A stretch of DNA of 12,926 nucleotides from positions 275,574 to 288,499 of the forward strand of contig MU631316.1 of NCBI GenBank assembly GCA_026770615.1. Direction: 5' to 3'. Below are positions 1 to 7,386 of this stretch, piece after piece. The notes under the pieces were generated by a model. That model had not been told where the DNA came from, did not search any database, and was given only the letters and a program-made list of their open reading frames with translations. The DNA comes from Pavlovales sp. CCMP2436. Lineage: Eukaryota; Haptophyta; Pavlovophyceae; Pavlovales. The translations under genes and the position numbers were made by a program. Positions within the stretch are counted from its first letter, which is position 1; the number at the start of each line of letters is the position of its first letter.

Positions 1-235
1 CCCATCCCTGCTCCGGTACCAATATTGGGGAAAAGTGAGATATCATCGGCGCCGATTTTGGAATCCTTTTCCGCGTTCACAGGCGGGTGCAGCCCCTCAC
101 TCTTCTCGTCGTGTAGCCCCTCAACCTGTGCGATGGACAGAACGGAAGTCTGGTCATTTGCTTACCGACCTATCAATAACCGAAAAGCCCCCTAAGGTTT
201 CCAGGCCCCTGTACGACCCGGACCCATTTCCTGGA
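1..235 (+). repeat. dispersed repeat copy 1, coding-like
   Basis: This is the first of two diverged direct copies of one sequence; the other lies at 1337-1594. Both start with a shared CCCATCCCTGCT stretch, then a GGGGAAAAGTGAGATATC core, then a roughly 150-base block with no indels between copies. In that block one frame is open in both, giving related peptides with shared stretches such as APQPVRWTE, GHLL-DLS, TEKP-KVS and YDPDPF. Third-position differences (about 12) outnumber first (about 8) and second (about 6). That suggests descent from a translated sequence, perhaps a transposon ORF. I do not recognise the peptide. The left end may lie outside the window. Confidence 0.7.
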
Positions 236-1336
236 AACCCTACTCTGAAGGGTCCAGCCGCTAGCATCACCCCGCCGCCTGGGATTAGACCAGGGGTTGG
301 AGATTACCGCCCCGGCAGATAGGCGAGCTGCGTATTAGCGCACGTCATTTTAACTTCATACCAATCTGTTGGCGGTATGGCTATTGTATATGCTCTTATA
401 GCTACTGATCAGGGCTATTGCATATACCCAAGCTATACTGCCTACATGCCTGCCCGTAGCACACAGCACCGCACACACTTACTGGCCACAACCCGTGTCA
501 TACGGGAACCAGTTGCTGGTTTGGCTCATTCTACTCGGTAAATATGCAGCCACAGCACAGTGATGAGCGATGGCTCGATATAGCAATACGGATTGCTGAC
601 GCGACTATTTCGGTCGCTGCAACTGGATTGTGTTGCTATTCAGAGGTCGTGGTCTTGAGTCGCTCAGCTTTTGAATTGATCGTCTTCGTTCGTCGAAGAT
701 CCTGTAGTCTAATGTTAACTTGGCGCCCGTCGACTTCTCGGACGGGCACCGACTAGCGCTGCAAGGACTAGTCGAGAGAAGAAGTAGACCGGCGTATCCA
801 ACACAATCATTGTATCTCAAAAAATATCCCAAAAAACCCTGGAAGCCCGACTCTGAAGCCACTATACCAATAATTGTATCCCAAAAAATGCAAATATGCC
901 CCACGCCCTGCATCTCCAACTGACACCAAGTACAGAAAATAGTTGTGGCTTAATCACTTTTAATCAACCGTTTTTAAAATGGGATTAAAATAAAAGTCTT
1001 TAACCCAACTTCACCGACGAGTCTGCCGGCGCGACTACCCCGACCCCCCCGATCCCGCCCCGTCGACTCCGCGGACCTCGATCACAGCCCCACGAGGGGC
1101 GAGCTGGGGGTGCAGCTTACGCACGCCGCCAACCTGCAACTCGACAATCCCGAATGTCTCGCCCTCAGCCCCCAACCGCGCGAGCCTCACGCCAGCGCCT
1201 TGATCCTCGCTCACTCCGATCTCGTGGGAAGCGGAGGCGCAGACCCACGAAGGGCAGGCGGGGGTGCAGGCACATCCTTCCCTCGACACGCAAGTTGCAG
1301 CCAACCGCCACCCAAGCCCCTACCTCTTCCGCAACC
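236..1336. other. intergenic, no gene supported
   Basis: I see no convincing gene here. It holds small repeats: a diverged GGCTATTG(T/C)ATAT pair at about 378-403 and 412-436, a hairpin at 725-747 (7-bp arms, 9-base loop), and a 21-base A-rich direct repeat at 805-825 and 869-889 with two mismatches. Bases about 838-860 resemble 230-250 (roughly 19 of 21), so debris of the same repeat family is scattered here. From about 1020 the sequence becomes GC-rich and proline-coding in several frames, without a recognisable domain. Confidence 0.55.
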
Positions 1337-1594
1337 CCCATCCCTGCTGTCTCTTCCACCGATACCAATTTTGGGGAAAAGTGAGACAGATACCACTTTT
1401 GGGGAAAAGTGAGATATCGGAGCCGAATTTGGGATCAGTTCACAGGCGAGGCGCTGCCCCTCACTCTCCTCGCCCTGCAGCTCCTCAACCCGTGCGGTGG
1501 ACAGAACAGCCGCCTGGCCACTTGCTTGCCGACCTATCCGTAACAGAAAAGCCATCTAAGGTTTCTAAGTCCAAGTACGACCCGGACCCGTTTT
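1337..1594 (+). repeat. dispersed repeat copy 2, coding-like
   Basis: This is the second copy of the repeat at 1-235, in the same orientation. It keeps the open frame through the conserved block and ends at about the same point (YDPDPF). It differs by an internal 28-base tandem duplication at 1361-1388 and 1389-1416, with about two mismatches between units. Beyond 1594 the two copies have unrelated sequence, so the repeat edge is near there. Confidence 0.72.
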
Positions 1595-2225
1595 TATATT
1601 ACTTCATCAATAGCCTGCATCACATATTGCGTTTCTTGCCCCGGGGGACGAAAACCACAATATGCGCGGCTTATCTGCTGGCCCAGCGGGCCAGTCTATC
1701 CCACCTCTTTACGGGGGTGGGCCTCGATCGGGCGCAGGACTTTGGAGTGCGCGGGTTCTGGCGGGCTTGCTGACTTGTGTATGTGTTTTGGAGACTTTGG
1801 GCTTGCTGGCTCAATGTTTGCGTTTGGGTTTCTTGTCGCCCAAGTGGTGACTGGTGTGACAGTGTGGTGGGCAGGCTGCTTTCAATGGCCCGTTTGGATG
1901 ATGAGTACATTGTGCGTGGGGTATGTCGTGCATGACGGACTTGTCCGGGATCTTGCGTGACGGGCCTGCTGTGGATTCGTGGTGTATGATGGGAACGGCT
2001 GGTCCTGTTACCGGTATCGGTAACCCGCCCGCCCAAATCCCCCAACCCAAATCCCCAACCCAAATCCCCAACACCCCATCGCCTGGCGATTTTTTTCGAG
2101 GCGCCGCATTTAAAATGTGATGAGGCGGTGACCCACTTTTCCACTCTACTTTTAAAATTCGTGACCGCTGCGCTCAATCTCCTTCCGGACGGTCAAAAGG
2201 GGGGTGCTCGAACGGGGTTCGCGTG
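1595..2225. other. upstream region of the chromatin-reader gene
   Basis: No gene is supported. The stretch contains a perfect stem-loop at 2007-2024 (7-bp arms GTTACCG/CGGTAAC, 4-base loop). Next is a short tandem repeat with a 13-base unit AACCCAAATCCCC at about 2032-2077. Two TTTAAAAT-GTGACC-like motifs lie between 2107 and 2165. It would hold the promoter of the gene starting at 2226, but no TATA box or initiator can be assigned with confidence. Confidence 0.5.
2007..2024. repeat. perfect 7-bp stem-loop
   Basis: GTTACCG (2007-2013), loop GTAT, CGGTAAC (2018-2024). The dyad lies about 200 bases upstream of the start codon at 2226. It could be a protein-binding dyad or chance; no function is claimed. 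Confidence 0.5.
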
Positions 2226-2614
2226 ATGGGGAACACGCATGGCGCAGAGACCGTCATCTACACCGACGAGTACTCGTACCATGACAAGATGTGCGGCGAA
2301 GGGCCCGGCCCAGCCCCCGCCCTCCCGCGCGCCCACCCGCCTACCGCCGCTCCCGTCAACCCGCCCCCCGAAGCCGCCGCCGGGGTGCTCGAGCTCGAAC
2401 GGGGCGTGGCGATTGACCTAGAGTGCAGCGTGGGCGCGGGCGCAGGCGTGGGCACGCGGAACATGCCAATTGACCTCGAGTGGATCAGCCCGGGCGCGGG
2501 CGCGGACACGGGCGTGCAGGACGCGCCGATGCCGCAGGCGAGGAGCAGCCCGGGCGGCGGCGCGGGCACGGGCGCGCAGGACGCGCCGAGACCGCAGGCA
2601 AGGATCGAGCCGCG
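2226..2614 (+). CDS. proposed exon 1, low-complexity N-terminus
   Basis: It opens MGNTHGAETVIYTDEYSYHD and continues with Pro/Ala/Gly-rich sequence. Two imperfect tandem segments near 2480-2600 share GAGA(D)TG-QDAP. The frame meets TAA at 2616, but a GTAAGG donor begins at 2615, so the stop belongs to the intron. The exon ends in phase 2. The acceptor at 2744 completes an Arg codon and keeps an Ala/Gly-rich frame. It could instead be a separate small gene ending at 2618. Confidence 0.5.
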
Positions 2615-5600
2615 GTAAGGAGCGCGAGCGGAGAGCGTGCGGAGCGCGGAGAGTGTGCCCCCTGTCTCGCTGTGCCATGTGCTGCTGCCGACGCTCACGC
2701 GCTCCACCCCCCCGCGCCTCTCACGTACCCGCACGCCGCGGCAGGCCCCACTCGATGGATCCACCCGCCGCTTGCCTGGCGGCAGGCGCAGCCGGCGGCT
2801 TCGCGCCCTCGGCGGCCGGTGGCGGGGCAGCCGGTGGCGGCCTTCCCTCTGCAGGTGATCGACCCTCCCTTCGGCATATACGTCCTCGTTTTTTACAACA
2901 CATCCACAGTCTGCCCCTAAGACAGGCGGATAAGAACTATGCTATCTGACCCATCTGACCTTTGCCCAAACATATGTGCCTTGCTTCAGGGGCGGCAACG
3001 GCCGCGCCTGCAGCTGGCGGTGGTTGCGATGGCGGGTTTAGCGCGCCGACGCGGGCCCCGATGCCCGTTGGCGGTGAGTCGAAACAACAAAGTCACCCCT
3101 GCTGAAACCCTCAGTTCTCACCTCGCACTGCGTGCTCCCACCGCCTGCTCTTGCTGTTTCTTCTCACAGCTGATATCACTGTCTGCTTTGAACCCCCCAC
3201 CCCATTACCCCTCTTTCTCTTTGCCTGCGCCCAATTCACACACACACACAACCCCCCCCCTATCCCATCTCCCACTGCCTGCTCACACTGACCCACCCCC
3301 CCCCCCACACACACACACATACACACACACACACACACACACGAAATGATGTTAATGATAGGCCTCGGACTATTCGGCGCCCCGCCTGTGGCTGTGGCGG
3401 CCATGACCCCCGCCCCGTCTTTGTTCGGGGGGCTGCGACACCGGCAAGTCCGGCGGTGGGCGGTGCCGCGTCGTTCGCATGCACCCCGCCCGCGGCTACT
3501 GCTGCAGATACCGCTTTGCTCTTCGAAGGTGAGGCTGTAGATCGCCACGTGTGTGTGTGTACGCGCGCGTGGATTGGAGGGGCGGGGGGGGGGGGGAGGA
3601 GCTTGAACCCTAACCGTTGCCATGCTCACTGTGTAGGCGAGTTTCAACTAGGTGGTGCGATGGTTGGGGGGGGGGGTATGTTGTGTGGGGTGATGCGCAA
3701 CGAGCCTGATTTGGGGGGGGGGTTGCTGTTCCCAGTGATCCCCTCACCCGTGTCTTGACCACACCTCCCCGGTCTAATACTATTATTACTATGTATTGTA
3801 GGAGGAGATTTCAGGGCCCGAGCATGTAATCCTCCGGGGCATTGAAATCATTGGGCCCCCGAGCAAACCGCCTATTACTTTCAGATTCTTAGTATTTGGT
3901 GATGGGCCCGGTATAAATCATTGGTTACTATGCTAATTGTTATGATTCTTATATAATGATTTGTGTCATGATTATAGTAATAATATGACGATTATGATGA
4001 TTATGTTCTTTTACAGAGCTCTCTGAGAACGATGGCAGTGCCGAGAGGGTCGGCGGCGACGACGGCAACGACGAAGACGACGACAAGATACCGTCCATGT
4101 TTAACAAGCGCAAGCGCTCGGAGAAGCGCGCGCGCAAGGAGGCCAAGGCCGTCACCAAGCACGCGGCCGGTGGCGGCCCGTCGCGCAGCGAGAAGGCCGG
4201 TGGCGGAGGCGGCGGCAGCGACGGAGGCACGACCATCAACACGCCCGGCCCCAAGTCGCCCTCCAAGAAGCCCGTCGCCGGCTCGCAGCGCAGCCCCAAA
4301 ACGGCGCGGCGCCGGCTGCAGCCGGCGCTGTCTGCCGAGCCGGACGTGCCCGGGGAGGAGCTGCTGATCCCCAAGCGGACGTGCTGGATCGAGCCGGTCA
4401 AGCTCGCGGTGGGCGACTCAATTGTCTGGTCGCCGAGCGGCCTCGCCACGCTCTGCACCAATAAGAGCCACACCACGGACCTGCAGTCAAGCAGGCTGCT
4501 CGAGTATGCGTTGCGCCTCTCCCGCCGCACCGAGCCGGAGATTTTTGCGCGCGTCCTGCGCATCGAGAAGCCGGCCGCGCACAGCTGCGTGTACAAAGTT
4601 GTTTTGCACGACACGGACGACGTGGGCAAGAAGCCGTACGCCATGCCCTACATCATCTTCTCCGCCTGCGCGTGCGCGCAGCACATCGTGCCCGAGGCGT
4701 GCTTCGACAAGAGCCGGGGCAAGTGGCACGAGGGCGACCAGTTCGCCATGCCGTTCACGCTCAGCGGCATCGCGCTGCGCGCCGACGGTGCGCGCCGCGC
4801 CCTGCCTGCATCCTACCCGCGCCCTGCCTGCGCCCTGCCTTCACCCTGCCTCCGCGCGCGGTGCCCTGCTTAGGCGCCCGCCGTGCGCCTTTTTGCCGCT
4901 TATACCTGCAGGCGCCGTGTGCTGTGAGCTGTGGGAGGGCCGCATCTACGACGTCGACAGCTCTCACGGCATCTTCGAGTCACTCAAGTGCATGTGGTAC
5001 GAGCAGAGCGCCACGACGGGCCTCTGGTTCAAGACTCCCATCCAGCTCGACACGAGTGTCTCACCGCACGAGGTGAGGCCTAGCAAGTTGCACGAGCGCT
5101 GGTGCCAAAAGCACGGCGCGCTGCCCGCCGGCCGCCGCGTCCTCTACGGCCCTGCGCCCAATCTCGCCGCGACGGTCATGGACAATATCGACATCACGCC
5201 CAAGGACGACTCGCTAGACGAGTACATGCGCACTTCTCTGCTGCGCCTTTCGACTCTTGAGTCGAGCGAGCCCTTCCTCTGCCCCGTGCTGCTGTCCGAG
5301 GCTGCGTACCACGCGGTCGTGAGCGACCCGATCTGCCTGCGCGATATCGAGGCCAAGTTCGAGGCGAGCAACTATTCGGACGCGCTTGCCGACTTCACGC
5401 GCGACGTCAACACGCTCATCGAAAACGCCTTAGACGCCAACGGCAAGCTCGCCCACACACACCCCACCCCCCTTCTCCCACCCCGCGCATCGATCATGCC
5501 GCCTGCCCCGCGCGTCGTGCTCACAATTTGTTTGCGCCCCACGCGCCATCCCGCCTGGCTGTGCAGGTCCTGACACGCTCGTCTACCACCAGGCCTGCGA

Positions 5601-5658
5601 GCTCAAAAAGGAGTGGACACGCGCGCAGAAGGCGCGCGCCGACTCGATGCACGCGTGA
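2226..5658 (+). CDS. BRWD/PHIP-like crypto-Tudor and bromodomain chromatin reader, seven exons
   Basis: Proposed exons: 2226-2614, 2745-2854, 2990-3073, 3362-3528, 4017-4787, 4912-5442 and 5567-5658, about 714 residues. Every internal junction except the first is phase 1. The start is ATG 2226, with G at -3 and +4. The N-terminus is Ala/Pro/Gly-rich and probably disordered. Exon 5 brings an acidic run then a basic run (FNKRKRSEKRARKEAK), a likely nuclear localisation signal. The middle resembles the region before the bromodomains of PHIP and BRWD proteins: a W-x-x-GD-F motif (KWHEGDQF), then LWEGRIYDV and a SP-HEV end. A bromodomain closes the protein. Such modules read methylated or acetylated histone tails in the nucleus. 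No WD40 repeats are seen, unlike animal PHIP/BRWD. Exon 4 as written is one G short of frame. Exons 5-7 are secure; exons 1-4 rest on splice motifs, phase and composition. Confidence 0.72.
2745..3073 (+). CDS. proposed exons 2 and 3 (2745-2854 and 2990-3073)
   Basis: Exon 2 follows a GCGGCAG acceptor and ends CTCTGCAG before GTGATC. Exon 3 follows TTGCTTCAG and ends before GTGAGT, a strong donor. Joined in phase 1 they give one Ala/Gly/Pro-rich frame without stops (LAAGAAGGFAPSAAGGG, then APAAGGGCDGGFSAPT). Matching phase and composition across three junctions is the main support, since low-complexity protein gives no family match. Confidence 0.5.
3074..3361 (+). repeat. intron 3 with poly-C and (CA)n microsatellites
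   Basis: The intron runs from the GTGAGT donor to the AG at 3360-3361. It contains a first CA run (about 3236-3250) followed by nine Cs, then eleven Cs (3296-3306) running directly into an AC repeat (3307-3342, one T interruption). The C11-(AC)n order is the reverse complement of the (GT)n-Gn order found in the next intron. Confidence 0.7.
3362..3528 (+). CDS. proposed exon 4, frame-inconsistent
   Basis: The acceptor AG at 3360-3361 lacks a good pyrimidine tract and sits just after a CA microsatellite. The donor GTGAGG starts at 3529. The first part reads GLGLFGAPPVAVAAMTPAPS in the frame set by exon 3. The last part reads ATPASPAVGGAASFACTPPA in the frame that fits exon 5 in phase 1. The two frames meet at six Gs (3427-3432); seven Gs would unite them. 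So either one G is missing here (sequencing or real) or the exon is skipped, which also keeps frame. Confidence 0.42.
3529..4016 (+). repeat. intron 4 with (GT)n and long G runs
   Basis: The intron runs from donor GTGAGG to acceptor TTCTTTTACAG. It holds a GT repeat (3549-3560), an alternating CG stretch, then G runs of 13 (3584-3596), 11 (3666-3676) and 10 (about 3713-3722). The 3' half (3780-4010) is AT-rich with short ATGATTAT-type repeats. A possible 15-base phase-1 micro-exon (3637-3651, between TAG and GTGG) would add five residues; it is optional and unproven. Confidence 0.65.
4017..4787 (+). CDS. exon 5: charged linker, nuclear localisation signal, N-half of crypto-Tudor region
   Basis: It follows a good polypyrimidine acceptor (TTCTTTTACAG) and is strongly GC-coding throughout. 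After ELSENDG come an acidic stretch rich in D/E, a Lys/Arg cluster, a Gly/Ser/Pro linker, then a folded-looking part from about 4360. That part contains VGDSIVW, FARVLRIEK, YKVVLHDTDD and KWHEGDQFAMPF, matching the layout of the conserved block before the PHIP/BRWD bromodomain. The exon ends GAC-G before GTGCGC, in phase 1. The frame continues past the donor into a C-rich intron (4788-4911), so the true boundary rests on the motif resuming at 4912. Confidence 0.82.
4912..5442 (+). CDS. exon 6: C-half of crypto-Tudor region and most of the bromodomain
   Basis: It starts after TACCTGCAG. The Tudor-like strand motif LWEGRIYDV and the W-rich KCMWYEQ segment come first, ending with SPHEV, comparable to the SPW end in PHIP. 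Helical bromodomain sequence follows: a ZA-loop SEPFLCPV, a DPICLRDIE motif equivalent to PMDL-TI, NYSDALADFTRDV, and NALDAN. The Asn of DAN sits where the acetyl-lysine-binding Asn (usually YN) is expected. The exon stops at 5442 before a GCAAGC donor. Confidence 0.85.
5443..5566 (+). other. GC-AG intron
   Basis: The donor is GCAAGC, not GT, and the acceptor is GGCTGTGCAG. Splicing joins ...NALDAN-G to PDTLVYHQACEL, exactly the junction a bromodomain needs (N-x-D(S/T)-x-VY--A--L), and phase 1 matches. No GT in the vicinity gives this result. GC donors are the best-known minor donor class and are common in some algal lineages. The intron is 124 bases, the same length as the intron at 4788-4911. 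Confidence 0.8.
5567..5658 (+). CDS. exon 7: end of bromodomain and stop
   Basis: It encodes the last bromodomain helix (PDTLVYHQACELKKEWTRAQ) and a short Lys/Arg/Ala tail, ending at TGA 5656-5658. The aliphatic and aromatic positions fit the C helix of the fold. It was chosen because the upstream open frame runs into Pro/His-rich non-domain sequence, whereas this exon completes the motif in phase. Confidence 0.8.
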
Positions 5659-5676
5659 GCGTGCGCGGGTGCCGAA

Positions 5677-5757
5677 GCGCGCACATCGGATGTGCGCATG
5701 CACAAGGTCTGTCCAAGTGCGCGCACTGAAGTGTGCGCATGTACTAATCCTGTCAAA
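5677..5757. repeat. two tandem 40-bp hairpin units after the stop codon
   Basis: Two adjacent diverged units of about 40 bases each begin with a GCGCGCAC stem and share TGTGCGCATG and a CTGTC-AA end. Unit 1 folds with GCGCACAT (5679-5686), a 3-base loop and ATGTGCGC (5690-5697). Unit 2 folds with TGCGCGCACT (5718-5727) against AGTGTGCGCA (5730-5739) with one G-T wobble. They start about 20 bases after the bromodomain gene's TGA, so they would lie in its 3' UTR and may affect 3'-end formation or stability. Confidence 0.65.
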
Positions 5758-5790
5758 GAGCGGAGCGGGAGTCTCTGGCTGAGTCTGTGC

Positions 5791-6060
5791 GTAAGTTTCT
5801 AGTAATACGTTCGGGTCCCCGAATGGAGCTCACTGGATTTAAGTGTTGAAAAACACTCAGATCCAGGGATCCACCCCGAGCACACGGATACCGTTCCCAC
5901 CGTGTAAATATCTATAAGAACGTCCGGTCCCGTTCGCGGTCTACCAGTTAAAACTGGGACCAGCTCCCGAGCCCCCGGATACCGTCATCCCCGCTAAGAC
6001 TGATCAGACACACGACTGTCGACGACACTCGACTTGCGCGCTGATCAACCTCTGCTGCAT
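5791..6060. repeat. dispersed repeat block A, two internal units
   Basis: It contains two units (5791-5894 and 5906-5985). Each opens with a TATCTA-(A)A-ACGT-like start and ends with CGGATACCGT, followed by a tail with CTGATCAGACACACGAC (6000-6016) and CTGCTGCAT near 6060. Block B at 6427-6607 is a single-unit relative. The units are diverged apart from these anchors. This looks like a short non-autonomous element that expanded internally; the family is not recognised. Confidence 0.65.
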
Positions 6061-6426
6061 CTCGCTCGTCTCGAAATGCGGCTCGCCTGCACACGCACCA
6101 CACCTACAGCACATAATACAAGCAGAGAAAGTGAACTTCTGCGCCAGCCCACCTCCCCCCTCCCCCCCCCACCCTCTCCTTGCTTGTCAGTTCTACTAAA
6201 TTTCTCGTGTCGCCTCGAAGTGTGTCATGTAGGCGTCGATGGTGATTACGCATATGTGTCTGCCTTGCCCGCTGCGCGATGCCGTGAGCAATTCACGGGA
6301 ATTCACCGAGGGTCTTATTCTGCCGTGTTCTGCCTCCTGTAGTAGTTCGGTTTATCCATGTGGTACTGCCGATCCGCGGGTGGTGCGGGGTGTATGCGTA
6401 ATTTGTGTGTGTGTGTGTACATATAT

Positions 6427-6607
6427 AAATATCTAGAAATACGTTCGTCCCATGACAGGTCTCCACAGGACCCAAGCGTTGAGAAATACACTCGGATCAA
6501 GGGACATTAGCAGCGCATACGGATACCGTCGGGCCACTACTGAGGCTGATCAGACACACGACAATCGACGACTCTCAGACTGGCGCACTGACAGGCCGTT
6601 GCTGCAT
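6427..6607. repeat. dispersed repeat block B, one unit
   Basis: It is related to block A: AAATATCTAGAAATACGTTC start, TGTTGAGAAA-like middle, CGGATACCGT at 6520-6529, a 17-base identical CTGATCAGACACACGAC at 6546-6562, and a TTGCTGCAT end. It has the same orientation as block A. A TG microsatellite sits directly before it. Confidence 0.65.
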
Positions 6608-6627
6608 GACGTGCGTGACTCAGTTTC

Positions 6628-6649
6628 GATCACTTCGGTGAAAGTGATC
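6628..6649. repeat. perfect 8-bp hairpin
   Basis: GATCACTT (6628-6635), six-base loop, AAGTGATC (6642-6649). It lies just past repeat block B in otherwise featureless DNA. It may be a terminator-like or structural element; no function is assigned. Confidence 0.55.
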
Positions 6650-6899
6650 CGCGTATCACCCATGCTAAATATGCCGGACGAATGAGCTACATATTATTCT
6701 CCCAACCGCGCAGCCGACTAAAAGGCACGCAGCAGGCAATAAGCGGGCGACGCAGCGCTCAGACCAGCACAACTTTCAGAACAGTCAGACACCAACTTAA
6801 TCTTAAAACCCAAATTCCCTATCAGTAATATAATTAGCCGCTGGCCGCGGCGTGCGTCAGTCGCAGTCGGCAGTACGGAGGTTGGGAGGTGATCTAATG

Positions 6900-6929
6900 C
6901 CTGGAATCGGCGCGCCTGGAATCGGCGCG
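6900..6929. repeat. perfect 15-bp tandem duplication
   Basis: Two identical copies of CCTGGAATCGGCGCG lie head to tail. Perfect identity suggests a recent slippage event. It sits about 20 bases past the stop codon of the MYND block on the minus strand. Confidence 0.8.
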
Positions 6930-6948
6930 CTGACGCAGAAAGCTCACA

Positions 6949-7386
6949 TCACTCCCGCCTGTGCTTCCCAACTGCCGACGAGCAGAGAGAGCTGGAGATC
7001 ATGCAGACAGTCAGAAAGGAAGTGGACAATGTATATGCTCTACTCTCTCGTGTGCGCACGCGCGCGCGTTCTCCATCACTCCTCCGTGGCGGCGGCGTCG
7101 CCCTGCACTGCTTGCAGCACGGCTTGTGCGCCGGCCACATGCGCCGCGTGCAGTCGCCGTCGCAGAGCGCGGCCACGTGGCACCGGCTGCACAGTCGTAG
7201 CTGGCGCGTCGCACCGCAACCCAGACAGCAGGCAGACACCACCTTTCGCCGGCTCGAGATCGAGGCGAGCTTCTCGACCGACCCCGCGTGCCCCAGCCTG
7301 GCGGCGAGGGCCAGCTCGCTCACGGCGAGCTGGAGGGTGAAAGACTCGGGCGCGCTCCGCTTGCCGACCACATCGAGGTATTTCAC
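6949..7386 (-). CDS. MYND zinc-finger end of the Sel1 gene
   Basis: This open stretch begins after the TAG at 7390 and is in the same frame as the repeat before it. It finishes the last Sel1-like repeat (ALAARLGHAGSVEKLA) and then carries a full MYND pattern: C-LGC, CSRC, C---C (LCDGDC) and W-x2-H-x3-C (MWPAHKPCC). All seven Cys and the His are present. The tail after the finger is not domain-like and ends at 6949-6951. If translated alone it would lack nearly all Sel1 repeats. Confidence 0.72.
   Translation of the reverse strand: MKYLDVVGKRSAPESFTLQLAVSELALAARLGHAGSVEKLASISSRRKVVSACCLGCGATRQLRLCSRCHVAALCDGDCTRRMWPAHKPCCKQCRATPPPRRSDGERARVRTRESRAYTLSTSFLTVCMISSSLCSSAVGKHRRE

Larger units (their letters stand above)
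5659..6948. other. intergenic region with repeats
   Basis: No gene is supported. In order it holds tandem hairpins (5677-5757), a repeat block (5791-6060), C/T-rich sequence (about 6140-6185), a TG run (about 6403-6419), a second repeat block (6427-6607), a strong hairpin (6628-6649) and a perfect 15-bp tandem duplication (6900-6929). The last lies just beyond the 3' end of the minus-strand Sel1-MYND gene. Confidence 0.55.

Noticed and set aside
2032..2077. Telomere-like repeat
   Set aside because: The unit GGGGATTTGGGTT is not a known telomeric motif and occurs only about three times.
1671..2177. Minus-strand open frame of 168 codons
   Set aside because: Its composition follows the tandem AACCCAAATCCCC repeat and Ser/Arg/Gln-rich background. 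No domain or family pattern is visible.
2258..2764. Long open frames in several phases over the GC-rich exon 1 area
   Set aside because: They are by-products of GC-rich repeats. Only the frame starting at ATG 2226 has a sensible start and a strong GTAAGG donor that links to later exons.
3637..3651. 15-base micro-exon in intron 4 coding GEFQL
   Set aside because: It is symmetric in phase 1 and has AG and GT edges, but such short matches arise easily and the gene reads well without it. Kept only as a note in the intron entry.
5776..5819. Possible RNA polymerase III A box (TGGCTGAGTCTG) and B box (GTTCGGGTCCC), suggesting a tRNA-derived SINE
   Set aside because: Spacing is acceptable, but no T-arm or acceptor stem can form and the other repeat units do not keep the boxes.
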